Shown: positions 17,038 to 25,592, counted from the first letter of the stretch. The stretch is DNA of 38,839 nucleotides from Chloroflexota bacterium (GCA_021802825.1 JAJZRG010000034.1:1-38839); one strand, 5' to 3'. Translations and numbers: made by a program. Notes: generated from the letters alone by a model not told the origin.

Positions 17038-18338
17038 CCGACCTGCGCGTGCTCATCGACGGTGTCGAGGCGGGCACATTGAGCCGAGGCGACGGCCGCA
17101 GGCTCCGGTTCGAATACGACGAGGCGTACGCCGGGAGCTCATCGGCGACGCCGCTCTCGCTGTCGATGCCGCTCGACGTCCGGGTGCATACCCACGCCGC
17201 CGTCGAGCCCTGGCTCGCGGGCCTGCTGCCTGACAACCCCGACGTCGTCCGCCGATGGGCACGCGAGTTCCCCGTGCGAGACACGGAGCCCTTCTCCCTC
17301 CTCGCGACGCCGATCGGGGAGGACTGCGCCGGCGGCGTCCAGTTCGTGCGCCCGGGCCGCCTCGCCGCACTGCTCGCCGACCCGGGATCAGTCGAGTGGC
17401 TGACGGAGCACGACGTCGCCGAGCGCATCCGCGAGATGATGCGCGATGACACGGCCTGGCAGACGCGCAGGGGAGCAGCGGGCCGCTTCACGGGGCAGTT
17501 CAGCCTTGCCGGCCGCCAGACCAAGACCGCGCTCCTCCTCGAGGACGGCCGCTGGGGCATCCCGTCAGGTCGCATCCCGACCACCCACATTGTCAAGCCG
17601 CCGATCCGCGGCCTTCGCGACCAGGATCTCGTGGCGCACCTGTGCCTCGACGCGGCGCGGGCGTCGGGTCTGCCGGCCGCCGGGTCACGGATCCTCGCGA
17701 TCGAGGATGTCTCGGCCATCGTCGTCACCCGCTACGACCGCCGACACGGGCCGAGCGGCTTGCGGCGTATCCACCAGGAGGACCTGTGCCAGGCGCTCGG
17801 GGTGCCGCCCGACCGGAAGTACCAGGCCGAACGCGGCCCTGGCCCGGTCGAGATCGTGGCCCTCCTCCGACGCGTCCTGCCGACAGCCCGCGCCGAGGCG
17901 CAGGTCGGCCGCTTCGTTGACGCCCTGGTCTTCAACTGGATCATCGCGGGCACGGACGCCCACGCGAAGAACTACTCGCTCCTGCTGAACCGATCTGAGA
18001 TCGCGCTCGCGCCGCTCTACGACATCACGTCGGCGCTGCCGTTCGAGAACGAGCGCCAGATGCGCCTCGCGATGAAGATCGGCGACGACTACGCGCTCTA
18101 CAACTACCGCAACCCGTGGCCCATCGTGGCGGCGAACCTCGGGCTCGACGCGAACGCGCTCAACGAGCGCGTTGCCACCCTCTGCGCCGCTGTGCCGGCG
18201 GCCTTCGCCGACGCCGTCGCGCGTCCCGTCATCGCGGCCCTCGGGCGACCCACACCCCGGCGACTCGCGGACCTCGTCACCAGGCGGGCCGCCAGGTGCG
18301 CGACGCTGCTCGCGAAGCCTGCGCGGTCCCGCGACTGA
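17034..18338 (+). CDS. hipA: HipA-like serine/threonine kinase toxin
   Basis: A 434-residue kinase of the HipA family, which inhibits translation by phosphorylating a substrate such as glutamyl-tRNA synthetase (substrate not deducible here). Family blocks: GLLPDNPDVVRRWAREF, then FSLAGRQTKTALLL where Escherichia coli HipA has its regulatory P-loop, then THIVKPPI. The catalytic segment is FNWIIAGTDAHAKNYSLLL (D308, N313), and the Mg-binding DITS is at D330. All appear intact, so the toxin is probably active. The frame is complete, and it is translationally coupled to hipB. It converges with the regulator gene, 23 bp between stops. Confidence 0.94.
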   Translation: MTDLRVLIDGVEAGTLSRGDGRRLRFEYDEAYAGSSSATPLSLSMPLDVRVHTHAAVEPWLAGLLPDNPDVVRRWAREFPVRDTEPFSLLATPIGEDCAGGVQFVRPGRLAALLADPGSVEWLTEHDVAERIREMMRDDTAWQTRRGAAGRFTGQFSLAGRQTKTALLLEDGRWGIPSGRIPTTHIVKPPIRGLRDQDLVAHLCLDAARASGLPAAGSRILAIEDVSAIVVTRYDRRHGPSGLRRIHQEDLCQALGVPPDRKYQAERGPGPVEIVALLRRVLPTARAEAQVGRFVDALVFNWIIAGTDAHAKNYSLLLNRSEIALAPLYDITSALPFENERQMRLAMKIGDDYALYNYRNPWPIVAANLGLDANALNERVATLCAAVPAAFADAVARPVIAALGRPTPRRLADLVTRRAARCATLLAKPARSRD

Positions 18339-18361
18339 AGGTTCGCCAGCTACCCGCTCCG

Positions 18362-19009
18362 TCAGATCAAGCCCTCGCGCAGGGCATACGCCACCGCGTG
18401 CGTCCGGTTGCGGAGGTCCATACGCGAGGTGACGTCGTGGATGATGTTCTTCACCGTGCGGTCGCTGTAGTAGAGGCGAGCGCCCACCTCGGCGGTGTCG
18501 AGGCCATCGGCGAGCAGCCGCAGCACCGCGATCTCGCGCTCCGTGAGCCCTCCAAACGTGAGCCCGCGGGGCGCCAGCACCTGGCGCTGCAGGTGGCCCA
18601 CCTGGCTGAGCAGCCGCCCGAGCAGGTCCGGTGGCAGCGTGCCCTCGCCCGCGGCCGCGGAGCGCAGCGCTGAAGCCAGGTTCTGGGCCGTGGCATCCGA
18701 GCGGCGAATCACGCCCGTGATGCCCGCCTCCGCAGCGGCGAGCAGCCCCTTGTCGTCCACCCGCGACGCAAGCACCACCACGCGCCCGACGCCCCGGGCG
18801 CGGAGCGCGCGTATCTCGGCACACGTGGCGGCGTCGATCTCGTCGGCCACGACGAGCGCGATCGCACCGGGCGGGGGCGCGTCCTCGGACGCGACGGCGA
18901 AGCTGTGGCCGCCCCGCAGCTGGCTGACGATGCCGGCGCGGGACAGGGGGTCGGTGGCGCGGACGACCACCGGGACGGGGCCTTGAAGCGGAACGGGTTC
19001 GGCAACCAT
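18362..19009 (-). CDS. LuxR/NarL-family regulator with degenerate receiver
   Basis: A 215-residue transcription regulator. Residues ~11-125 resemble a receiver domain, but the usual acidic pair is reduced to a single D20 (RATDPLSRAGIV). The phospho-site position is D56 within ALVVADEID, and the conserved lysine is replaced by arginine in GVIRRSD. Residues ~150-212 are a LuxR-type HTH (LTEREIAVLRLLADGLDTAE and SDRTVKNIIHDVTSRMDLRN). ATG at 19009 is chosen for an upstream GGGGAG; ATG 19027 has none. It is divergent from the five-gene surface operon and is the only local transcription factor apart from HipB before the kinase pair at 30702. It is therefore the best candidate to control the eCIS and accessory promoters. 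Confidence 0.9.
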   Translation of the reverse strand: MVAEPVPLQGPVPVVVRATDPLSRAGIVSQLRGGHSFAVASEDAPPPGAIALVVADEIDAATCAEIRALRARGVGRVVVLASRVDDKGLLAAAEAGITGVIRRSDATAQNLASALRSAAAGEGTLPPDLLGRLLSQVGHLQRQVLAPRGLTFGGLTEREIAVLRLLADGLDTAEVGARLYYSDRTVKNIIHDVTSRMDLRNRTHAVAYALREGLI

Positions 19010-19145
19010 CGACGCGCATCTCCCCATGCGCCGTCCCGGCCGCCTGGACGCGATGGCCGGAAGGGCAGGGCGCCAGCGTGGCAGGGCACCCTTTTCGGGC
19101 GCGCAACGGTGGCTCAACGCGCAGCGGCGGCCGACCAGTCGGGCA

Positions 19146-19199
19146 GCCCGTCCGGGCCGTGCGAATCGCCCTTGCGGGCACACCTTCCGCAGTTACACT
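19146..19199 (+). promoter_or_regulatory. Leaderless promoter of surface operon with upstream palindrome
   Basis: TACACT at 19194-19199 stands exactly six bases before the GTG at 19206, the arrangement of leaderless transcripts. The palindrome-like GCCCG-TC-CGGGC at 19146-19157 lies about 37 bp before this -10 box, a typical activator position. It matches the pattern GCCCG-NN-CGGGC of the two eCIS-side sites. No clear -35 hexamer is visible, consistent with activator dependence. Confidence 0.6.
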
Positions 19200-19205
19200 C
19201 CGGCC

Positions 19206-20450
19206 GTGGGAGTCACCGTCTCGCTCCAGGCGCCGTCGGTTGATGTTGAGCCCGGGACGGAGGCCGTCCTCGAGGTCAAGCTGCGGAACAACGGCAGCGT
19301 CGTGGACGAGTTCGCCCTCGACGTGCTGGGCGACGCGACCGCGTGGGCCGTCGCCGAACCCGCCTCGATCTCCCTGTTCCCTGGCGCCGAGGGCGCCGCC
19401 GCCATCCACTTCCGCCCGCCGCGCGCGCCGTCAACGCCGGCCGGGCCCGTCCCGTTCGGCCTGCGCGCCCGCTCGCGCGAGGATCCTGCCGGGTCCGCGG
19501 TGGAGGAGGGGACCGTCGTCGTCGGTGCGTTCGTCGAGCCGTTCGCGGAGCTCGTCCCGCGCACGTCGCGCGGCTCGGGAGGCGCATCGCATGAGGTGGC
19601 GGTGGACAACCGGGGCAACGTGCGCCTCTCGGCCGAGGTCAGCGGCACGGACGCGGACCGCCTGCTCCGCTTCGACGTCAACCCGCCCGGCCTGGTCGTC
19701 GAGCCCGGCGGCGCCTCGTTCGCCAAGGTGCGAGTGCGGCCCGTCCGCCGGTTCTGGCGCGGTCAGCCGAAGACCCGCCCGTTCCAGCTGTTCGTCACGC
19801 CGGAGGGCCGCGGGCCGATCCAGCTCGACGGCACGCTCCTCCAGGAGGCCATCCTGCCGTCCTGGTTCGGGCGGCTGGTCGCGCTCCTGATCGGAGCCCT
19901 GATCCTGCTGGCCCTGCTGTGGATGTTCGTCCTCAAGCCGGCGATCAACTCGGCGGTTGGCGACGCCGTGGCGTCGCCGATGGCGTCGCTGCGCAATGAC
20001 GTCAACGCCGCCCTCAGCGGCGCAGGCCTGGCCACGATGGGCCCTGGCGCTGGCAGCTCGCCCAGCCCCACCGCCGCGCCATCCGTCGCACCGGGCGCCA
20101 GCCCGACGCCCGTTCCGCCCCCCACCGCGTCGCCCGGCGTGTTCATCGCCGGTCTCGGCGCCCCGGTTGACGGCCGCCTCGACGCCACGCACACCACGGT
20201 GTCGCCCACAGGGACGCTGTTCCTGACGGATCTCGTGTTCTCGAATCCGAACGGCGCGGCCGGGGCCCTGGTGGTCCTGCGCAACACCACGCCCCTGCTC
20301 CAGCTCCGTCTCGAGAACTTCCGCGACTACGACCTCCACTTCGTCACGCCGATCGTCATCACCGCCGGCCAGCAGCTCAACCTGTCGCTGTCATGCACGA
20401 GCAGCCCATGCGACCCGGCCGTCTTCTACTCCGGCTACCAGCGGCCCTGA
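19206..20450 (+). CDS. Membrane protein with two beta-sandwich (NEW3/COG1470-like) domains and PT-rich stalk
   Basis: A 414-residue protein of unknown function, first gene of the accessory operon. Residues 1-~215 form two immunoglobulin-like beta-sandwich units with the recurring pattern 'VDVEPGTEAVLEVKLRNNGS' and 'LVVEPGGASFAKVRVRP', characteristic of COG1470/NEW3-type proteins. A single membrane span lies at ~223-243 (LVALLIGALILLALLWMFVL), then a Pro/Ser/Ala linker (~285-315), then a C-terminal beta domain with one Cys pair (CTSSPC). There is no signal peptide, so the N-terminal half is probably cytosolic and the C-terminal domain external (type II). GTG 19206 is supported by the leaderless promoter. 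Similar proteins occur near eCIS clusters as I recall; not verified. Confidence 0.8.
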   Translation: MGVTVSLQAPSVDVEPGTEAVLEVKLRNNGSVVDEFALDVLGDATAWAVAEPASISLFPGAEGAAAIHFRPPRAPSTPAGPVPFGLRARSREDPAGSAVEEGTVVVGAFVEPFAELVPRTSRGSGGASHEVAVDNRGNVRLSAEVSGTDADRLLRFDVNPPGLVVEPGGASFAKVRVRPVRRFWRGQPKTRPFQLFVTPEGRGPIQLDGTLLQEAILPSWFGRLVALLIGALILLALLWMFVLKPAINSAVGDAVASPMASLRNDVNAALSGAGLATMGPGAGSSPSPTAAPSVAPGASPTPVPPPTASPGVFIAGLGAPVDGRLDATHTTVSPTGTLFLTDLVFSNPNGAAGALVVLRNTTPLLQLRLENFRDYDLHFVTPIVITAGQQLNLSLSCTSSPCDPAVFYSGYQRP

Positions 20451-22564
20451 CGCCGCTCGGCCCCGTGCGTCGCCGCGCACGGGCGACGACCGCGGCCATC
20501 CTGGTTGCGGCACTGCTCGGCGGTGCCCCGGCACCGTCGCCCGCCGCCGGCGTCGCGCCCGCCGCCGGCGTCGCGCCCGCCGACCGTTCGATGCCCGCCC
20601 CCGTCGAGACGTCGACCGCGAGGGCCGACACGGCAACCCCAGCCCTTCGCGCCGCTCCGGCCGCACCCGCCGCGCTGCCGCAGCCGCCCGGCAAGACGAG
20701 CCTCGTGTCGGTCAACGCGGCAAACGCCTTCGCAAACGGCCCGTCGCTGATGCCCGCCATCTCCTCGAGCGGCCGGTACGTCGCCTTCGCCTCCGCCGCC
20801 AGCGATCTCGTGACCGGCGGGACCCGTGCCGCGTCCGCCATCTACCTCCGCGATCGATCTAGCAGCACCACGATCCAGTTGCCGGTCCCGACCGTGGCCG
20901 GCGTGCCCGGGGACGCGGGCTACGCCTACGAGCCGTCCATCTCGGCCGACGGGAGCGTGGTCGCCTTCACGTACCGGCAGACCTCTGACCCGGCCTCGCC
21001 CCAGAGCGTCGTCGTCTGGGACCGCAAGTCGGGCACGACGGCCTGGGTCTCGCAGCCCGTTGATGCGCACGACGCGAGCCACCAGCCAGCCGTGTCCGGC
21101 GATGGGCGCTACGTCGCCTACTCTTCCACGGCGCCGCGGATCATCCCCGGCTACCAGAGCAAGTACGCGGACGTCTACCGCTTCGACCGCCAGACCGGCG
21201 CGACCGTGTTGGTGAGCGTGTCGGCAACCGCAGGACCAGTGGTGGGCGACAGCACGATGCCGTCCATCTCCGGCGACGGCTCGCTCGTCGCGTTCGCCTC
21301 GACCGGCGGGCGGTCGCTGACCGGGCAGGCCTACGGCGAGGGCACGCAGGTGTTCCTGCGGGACGTCAACGCCGGGACCACCCAGCTCGTCAGCATCGGG
21401 CCCGACGGGCAAGCGCCGCAGGGGCCGTCGGGGCAGCCGTCGATCTCGGACGACGGCACGTTCGTCGCCTTCGCCTCGTCGGCGGCCAACTTCCTCGGTG
21501 GCCAGGGCACCGGCATCTCGGAGGTCTACCGACGCGATCTCGGCGCCGGCCTGACCGTGGCCGTGTCGGTGCTCGACGACGGGTCCCCGGTGACGTCGCC
21601 GTCCGCTCAGCCCAGTATCTCGCGCGACGGGCGCATGGTGGCCTACGTCGTCATTGGAGCCCTGGTTACCACGGCCTTCCTGAGCCGCCAGTCGAGCGAG
21701 GTCGTGCTCCGGGACGTGACGGCGGGGCAGAACGCCTACATCTCGGTGACGCCGCAGGGCGTGCCCAGCAACTCGATCAACTGGAGCCCGAAGGTGGGCG
21801 GGGCCGGGCGGTACGTCGCCTTCGCCTCGGGCGGCAGCGACCTGGTCACGGGCGACAACAACAAGGCCTCCGACGTCTTCCTCCGCGACCTGCCGCCGGT
21901 CCCCAGGCTTGCCCCGCCGACGATCGACTTCGGGACCCGAGCGGTGGGCGTGGCCTCGGTGGCGACGGCCGCGGGGGTGCTGAGCAACGCGGGCTGGGGT
22001 CCGCTCGCCGTGAAGCCGGCGACCGTGGGCGGCACGAACGCCGCCGACTTCTCCGTGCTCGCCGACGGCTGCAAGGGGCTGAGCCTGTACCGAGGCGACG
22101 CGTGCACGGTCAGCGTCGGGTTCGTGCCCACCAAGGCCGGTGCTCGGACCGCGCAGCTGCAGATCCCCGACAGCTACACGGGCTCGCCGCGGAAAGCGAA
22201 GCTCACCGGCCAGGGCTCGCAGGCCAAGATCCTGCTGGACCCAGGCGTCGGGCCGCAGGGGATCGTGGTGGTGGCGGCCGGGTCAGGCTTCCCGGCGGGC
22301 GCGCAGATCCAGCTCGCGTGGAGCGTCGGGATCACACCGGCGCTGCCGGTGGTCACCGTGGACAACACTGGCGGCTTCACGATGCAGGTCCTGGTGTTCC
22401 ACCACGACGTCGTGGGTCCGCGAAATCTGGTGGCCAAATGGGTGGGCGGGCCTGAGTTCCCCACGCTCGAAGTGCCCATGCTGGTCACGGTGCGCTCGGT
22501 CGCGCCCCCAGGGTTCGGCGTCGGGTCGGGCGTCGGGCCGCCGACGCTCCTGTTCCGAGGATGA
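20393..22564 (+). CDS. Secreted PD40/TolB-like beta-propeller with Hydin/SPD-2-like domain
   Basis: Up to 723 residues; an extracellular binding or scaffolding protein is inferred. An N-terminal Arg-rich then hydrophobic segment (TTAAILVAALLGGAPAPSPA) reads as a signal peptide. Residues ~105-500 contain about seven propeller repeats with the PD40 signature: PAISSSGRYVAFASAASDLV, PSISADGSVVAFTY, PAVSGDGRYVAYSS, PSISGDGSLVAFAS, PSISDDGTFVAFAS, PSISRDGRMVAYVV, and a final RYVAFASGGSDLVTGD. Residues ~505-610 resemble an ASPM/SPD-2/Hydin 'choice-of-anchor' domain (IDFGTRAVGVAS; DACTVSVGFVPTKAG), followed by a further beta domain. The start is uncertain: ATG 20393 overlaps the previous gene by 58 bp, and ATG 20408 or GTG 20465 also precede the signal peptide. 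Confidence 0.85.
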   Translation: MHEQPMRPGRLLLRLPAALTPLGPVRRRARATTAAILVAALLGGAPAPSPAAGVAPAAGVAPADRSMPAPVETSTARADTATPALRAAPAAPAALPQPPGKTSLVSVNAANAFANGPSLMPAISSSGRYVAFASAASDLVTGGTRAASAIYLRDRSSSTTIQLPVPTVAGVPGDAGYAYEPSISADGSVVAFTYRQTSDPASPQSVVVWDRKSGTTAWVSQPVDAHDASHQPAVSGDGRYVAYSSTAPRIIPGYQSKYADVYRFDRQTGATVLVSVSATAGPVVGDSTMPSISGDGSLVAFASTGGRSLTGQAYGEGTQVFLRDVNAGTTQLVSIGPDGQAPQGPSGQPSISDDGTFVAFASSAANFLGGQGTGISEVYRRDLGAGLTVAVSVLDDGSPVTSPSAQPSISRDGRMVAYVVIGALVTTAFLSRQSSEVVLRDVTAGQNAYISVTPQGVPSNSINWSPKVGGAGRYVAFASGGSDLVTGDNNKASDVFLRDLPPVPRLAPPTIDFGTRAVGVASVATAAGVLSNAGWGPLAVKPATVGGTNAADFSVLADGCKGLSLYRGDACTVSVGFVPTKAGARTAQLQIPDSYTGSPRKAKLTGQGSQAKILLDPGVGPQGIVVVAAGSGFPAGAQIQLAWSVGITPALPVVTVDNTGGFTMQVLVFHHDVVGPRNLVAKWVGGPEFPTLEVPMLVTVRSVAPPGFGVGSGVGPPTLLFRG

Positions 22565-22568
22565 GGCG

Positions 22569-23792
22569 ATGACCCAGGACCAGACGCTGCTCTGCGCGCG
22601 CTGCGGGTTCGCAAACGCCCCCGGTGATCAGTTCTGCGGCTCCTGCGGGACGTTCCTCGAGTGGGAGGGCGCCGTTCCCACTGCTGCCGCGGCGTCGGGC
22701 TCACCGGCTCCCGCAGGCGCTCCCGCGGCCGGCGTCTCGGGCCCCTCCAAACCGCCCGTCCCGACGTTTGCCGCCTCGTCCGTCCCCGCCGCGGCCGCCC
22801 CGCCGCCCCCGGCTGCCGCGGCCCCTGTCGGCGGGGTCGGCGGACCGCAGCCCGGTGCCGCTTCCGGCGAGCAGGTCCTCCTGCGCTGTCCCTCGTGCGG
22901 GATCGCCAATGCCGCGACACGGACGTTCTGCCAGACCTGCGGGGCGAAGCTGACGCCGGCCGCGAGAGTGGCGCCGCGGTCGAAGGACGAGATCGCCGCG
23001 GCCGTGGCAGCCGTGGGCGGCCCGCAGCCCGCCCGGCCGGTCCCGCCGGTGCCGGGCGTGCCGCCCCGGGCCGCGCCGCGGTCAGACGCCCCGAAGGCCG
23101 GCGGCGGGCTGCCCGTATGGATCCTCGCGGTGGTGGTGCTCGGCGTCCTCGCGGGCGTGGCGGCGGTTGTGGGGTCCAACATGCTCAACGGCAGCGGGCC
23201 GGCCTCAGCCGTCTCGGCCGCACCGTCGCTGGTCAGCTCGACGCCCACGAGTCCGGCGGGCGCCGGTTCGTCGCGCCCCTCCGCGTCGGCCATGTCCTCG
23301 CAGCGCCCCAGCACCTCCGTGGCGCCGATCGCCGGCAAGGCACTCAAGCTGACCGGCGCATCCGCCTCGTCGATTGCTGCCGGCGACACCGCGCAGTACG
23401 GCCCGCAGCTCGCGATCGACGGCAGCCTCAAGACGAGCTGGCAGGAGGGCGCCCCGAACGAGCAGGGCCAGTGGATCGAGGTCTCGTTCGACCCGTCCAC
23501 CGTCACCGCCGTCGTCATCAGCAACGGGTTCCAGAAGTCCACCGCGCTGTTCAGGGGGAACCTGCGGCTCAAGGACGTGCAGATCACGGTGGACGGCGGC
23601 GCCCCCCTCGCGATGCGGCTCAAGGACGCGACCGGCGCCCAGAAGATCGCCCTCACGCCCGTCCCTGGGGCGACGCGCGTCCGGATCACGATCGTGAGCA
23701 CCTACCCCTCGATCAAGACTTCGGTGGGCGGCACCCCATTCGACGACGCCGCCGTCAGCGAGATCGGCGTGTTAGGGGTCAAGGGGCCGTAA
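22569..23792 (+). CDS. Double zinc-ribbon, membrane-anchored protein with NADase-type glycan-binding domain
   Basis: A 407-residue protein; function unknown, binding of glycan or surface inferred. Zinc ribbon 1 lies at residues 9-27 (CARCGFANAPGDQFCGSCG) and is followed by FLEWEG. Zinc ribbon 2 lies at ~107-126 (CPSCGIANAATRTFCQTCG). Ala/Pro linkers separate them from one membrane span at ~181-206 (WILAVVVLGVLAGVAAVVG). The C-terminal ~150 residues carry the discoidin-like/NADase-type glycan-binding signature: AIDGSLKTSWQEG, GQWIEVSFD, SNGFQKSTALFRGNLRLKDV. The zinc ribbons face the cytosol and the glycan-binding domain faces outward if topology is type II. ATG 22569 lies 4 bp after the propeller stop. 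Ribbon 1 with FLEW is shared with the leftmost eCIS gene. Confidence 0.87.
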   Translation: MTQDQTLLCARCGFANAPGDQFCGSCGTFLEWEGAVPTAAAASGSPAPAGAPAAGVSGPSKPPVPTFAASSVPAAAAPPPPAAAAPVGGVGGPQPGAASGEQVLLRCPSCGIANAATRTFCQTCGAKLTPAARVAPRSKDEIAAAVAAVGGPQPARPVPPVPGVPPRAAPRSDAPKAGGGLPVWILAVVVLGVLAGVAAVVGSNMLNGSGPASAVSAAPSLVSSTPTSPAGAGSSRPSASAMSSQRPSTSVAPIAGKALKLTGASASSIAAGDTAQYGPQLAIDGSLKTSWQEGAPNEQGQWIEVSFDPSTVTAVVISNGFQKSTALFRGNLRLKDVQITVDGGAPLAMRLKDATGAQKIALTPVPGATRVRITIVSTYPSIKTSVGGTPFDDAAVSEIGVLGVKGP

Positions 23793-24037
23793 CTTGACGC
23801 GGCACGCCGCCTGCCCCGCCGGCCCTGGGGTGCTCGCCATGCATGCCTCCGCCGCGCGGCGCGCTCCTGATCCCCGGGCCGGCTATGGTGGCGGGCAGGC
23901 GAGCATTGGCCCGCGGCAGGTGAGTGTCGAAGGCGAGCCGGCGAGCGCTGCGAGAGCCTTCGTCCCGAGACCCCTTGACAGGCGCTTATGCTGCCGCTGA
24001 TGGTCTGGGTCCCGCGTCCTCTCGCGGATCGCCGCCG
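23793..24037 (+). promoter_or_regulatory. Internal promoter with leaderless mini-ORF coupled to downstream gene
   Basis: TATGCT (23987-23992) stands seven bases before ATG 24000, which opens a 13-codon frame (MVWVPRPLADRRR, stop TGA at 24039-24041) whose stop overlaps the ATG at 24038 (ATGA). This looks like a leaderless leader peptide driving coupled translation of the next gene. A TTGACA at 23975-23980 is too close to TATGCT to be its -35. Nothing else is evident in this 245-bp gap. Confidence 0.45.
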
Positions 24038-25591
24038 ATGAGCGCCGTCGGTGCCTGGCTGGCGCGCGCCTTCGCCAGCCTGGGCGGTCCACAGATGGCG
24101 GTCGCCGTGCTCGTGGCGGGGGTCGTGGCGGGCGGTCTCGGCGGCTACGCGATCACGAACAGCCAGCGCGCGAGCTCCCCGACGGCGAACGCCGTGGCCG
24201 TCTTTCCCTGCCCGAACCAGGGGCCCGCGCTGCTCACCGTCGCCGGGGGCCAACAGCTGCTCGTGACGGGCCGGCTGGCCGACGCCTCGTGGCTGCGGAT
24301 CCACCTGCCCGAGCCCGGCCGGACCGAGGGCTGGGTGAAGGCTGGCCCGCTCACGGTCAACGGGTCCGTGGATTCGCTGCCCGTGGTGAGCTGCGAGGCG
24401 GTGGCGGGGCCGCCGTCACCGGCGATTGCCCCGTATGAGTCGATGACGGCGGTCGTCAACGCGACGCCCTCGCCGGGACCAACGCCCACGCCGTCACCCT
24501 CGCCGACCCCCTCGCCCACGCCCAACGCGCATCCGGTGGTGACGGGCCTGACCGCTTCGACCGGCAAGATCAGCTACGACCAGGGCTCCTACTGCCCGAC
24601 GGCCGTGACGAGGGTCACCTTCTCGGTCAAGGCCAGCGACGCCTCCGGCATCGCATCGGTCGCGCTGTGGTGGCGCGCGCCGGGCGCCTCGAGGTTCACG
24701 CCGGCGGCGATGACCCAGACGGCCGGCACGGCGACCAGCGGGACTTGGCAGGCCTCGCTCGACACGACCGCGAACGGGCTCACCACGGCAGGCAACCTCA
24801 ACTACTACGCGCTCGCCACCGACACGGCCGGCGCGACCACCCAGCTGCCGTCCCCCGGCTCGAAGTTCATCACCGTCGCGATCTGCTCGAACACCGGCCC
24901 GTCCATCACGTCGGTGACGTCTTCGTCGGGGTCCTCGCTCTACTGGGATCCCCTCGGCGTCGGCAGCTGCCAGACAGCGACGAACATCACGACCGCGGTC
25001 AAGGACATCGACGGCCTCAAGTCCGTCACCCTCTTCTTCCGCCGGCCGGGGAGCTCGACTTGGTCGTCGAAGGCGATGGACAATCAGACAGTCCCGGGCA
25101 AGTGGTACGCCAACCTCGACACGCTCGGCGACAAGATCTCGATCCCCAGCCCGCCCACCGGAAGCCTGAGCTGGTACATCAAGGCGACTGACAACAAGAA
25201 CCTCGCGTCGCAGACGAGGACCTCGTCCACCACCATCCGGCGCTGCGACTCCGAGGCCACGTTCGACGGTGTCTTCCCGACGAGCTCCGCCTACTCGTGC
25301 ACCACGGCGACCATCTCGATCGCCACCTACGCGAACGACCGTGATCAGCCGGAGAACGGGCTGAAGGTCGTCTTCTACTGGACGCTCTCGAACCCGCGGA
25401 CGAACCCGACACCGATCTCAGGCCACATGAGTGCGAGCTTCGAGAAGGGCAACTACTACCAGGGCACCACCGCGTCGTTCAACGGCAAGACCTTCTACTA
25501 CGGCGTGCTCACTGTGTACGCCGTCACCACGGACAAGTACGGCGGGACGACGACGAGCCGCACGTATACCACCACCATGGCCTGCCGCTGA
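24038..25591 (+). CDS. Membrane-anchored SH3-like protein with three cysteine-bearing beta repeats
   Basis: A 517-residue protein with an N-terminal signal anchor (~20-42: MAVAVLVAGVVAGGLGGYAI). A bacterial SH3-like domain follows at ~50-125, with FPCPNQGPALLTV, ASWLRIHLP and GWVKAGPL; its two Cys could pair. A Pro/Ser/Thr stalk (~145-165, PSPGPTPTPSPSPTPSPTP) leads to three related Ig-like domains, each with Cys residues: SYCPTAVTRVTFSVKASD, SCQTATNITTAVKDIDGLK and YSCTTATISIATYAND, and each ending in a Cys-containing strand. The architecture is that of an outward-facing cell-surface protein, perhaps binding peptidoglycan through SH3. An upstream in-frame start at 23924 would place a poor Arg-rich tail before the anchor and is not favoured. 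No enzymatic motif is seen. Confidence 0.78.
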   Translation: MSAVGAWLARAFASLGGPQMAVAVLVAGVVAGGLGGYAITNSQRASSPTANAVAVFPCPNQGPALLTVAGGQQLLVTGRLADASWLRIHLPEPGRTEGWVKAGPLTVNGSVDSLPVVSCEAVAGPPSPAIAPYESMTAVVNATPSPGPTPTPSPSPTPSPTPNAHPVVTGLTASTGKISYDQGSYCPTAVTRVTFSVKASDASGIASVALWWRAPGASRFTPAAMTQTAGTATSGTWQASLDTTANGLTTAGNLNYYALATDTAGATTQLPSPGSKFITVAICSNTGPSITSVTSSSGSSLYWDPLGVGSCQTATNITTAVKDIDGLKSVTLFFRRPGSSTWSSKAMDNQTVPGKWYANLDTLGDKISIPSPPTGSLSWYIKATDNKNLASQTRTSSTTIRRCDSEATFDGVFPTSSAYSCTTATISIATYANDRDQPENGLKVVFYWTLSNPRTNPTPISGHMSASFEKGNYYQGTTASFNGKTFYYGVLTVYAVTTDKYGGTTTSRTYTTTMACR

Positions 25592-25592
25592 C

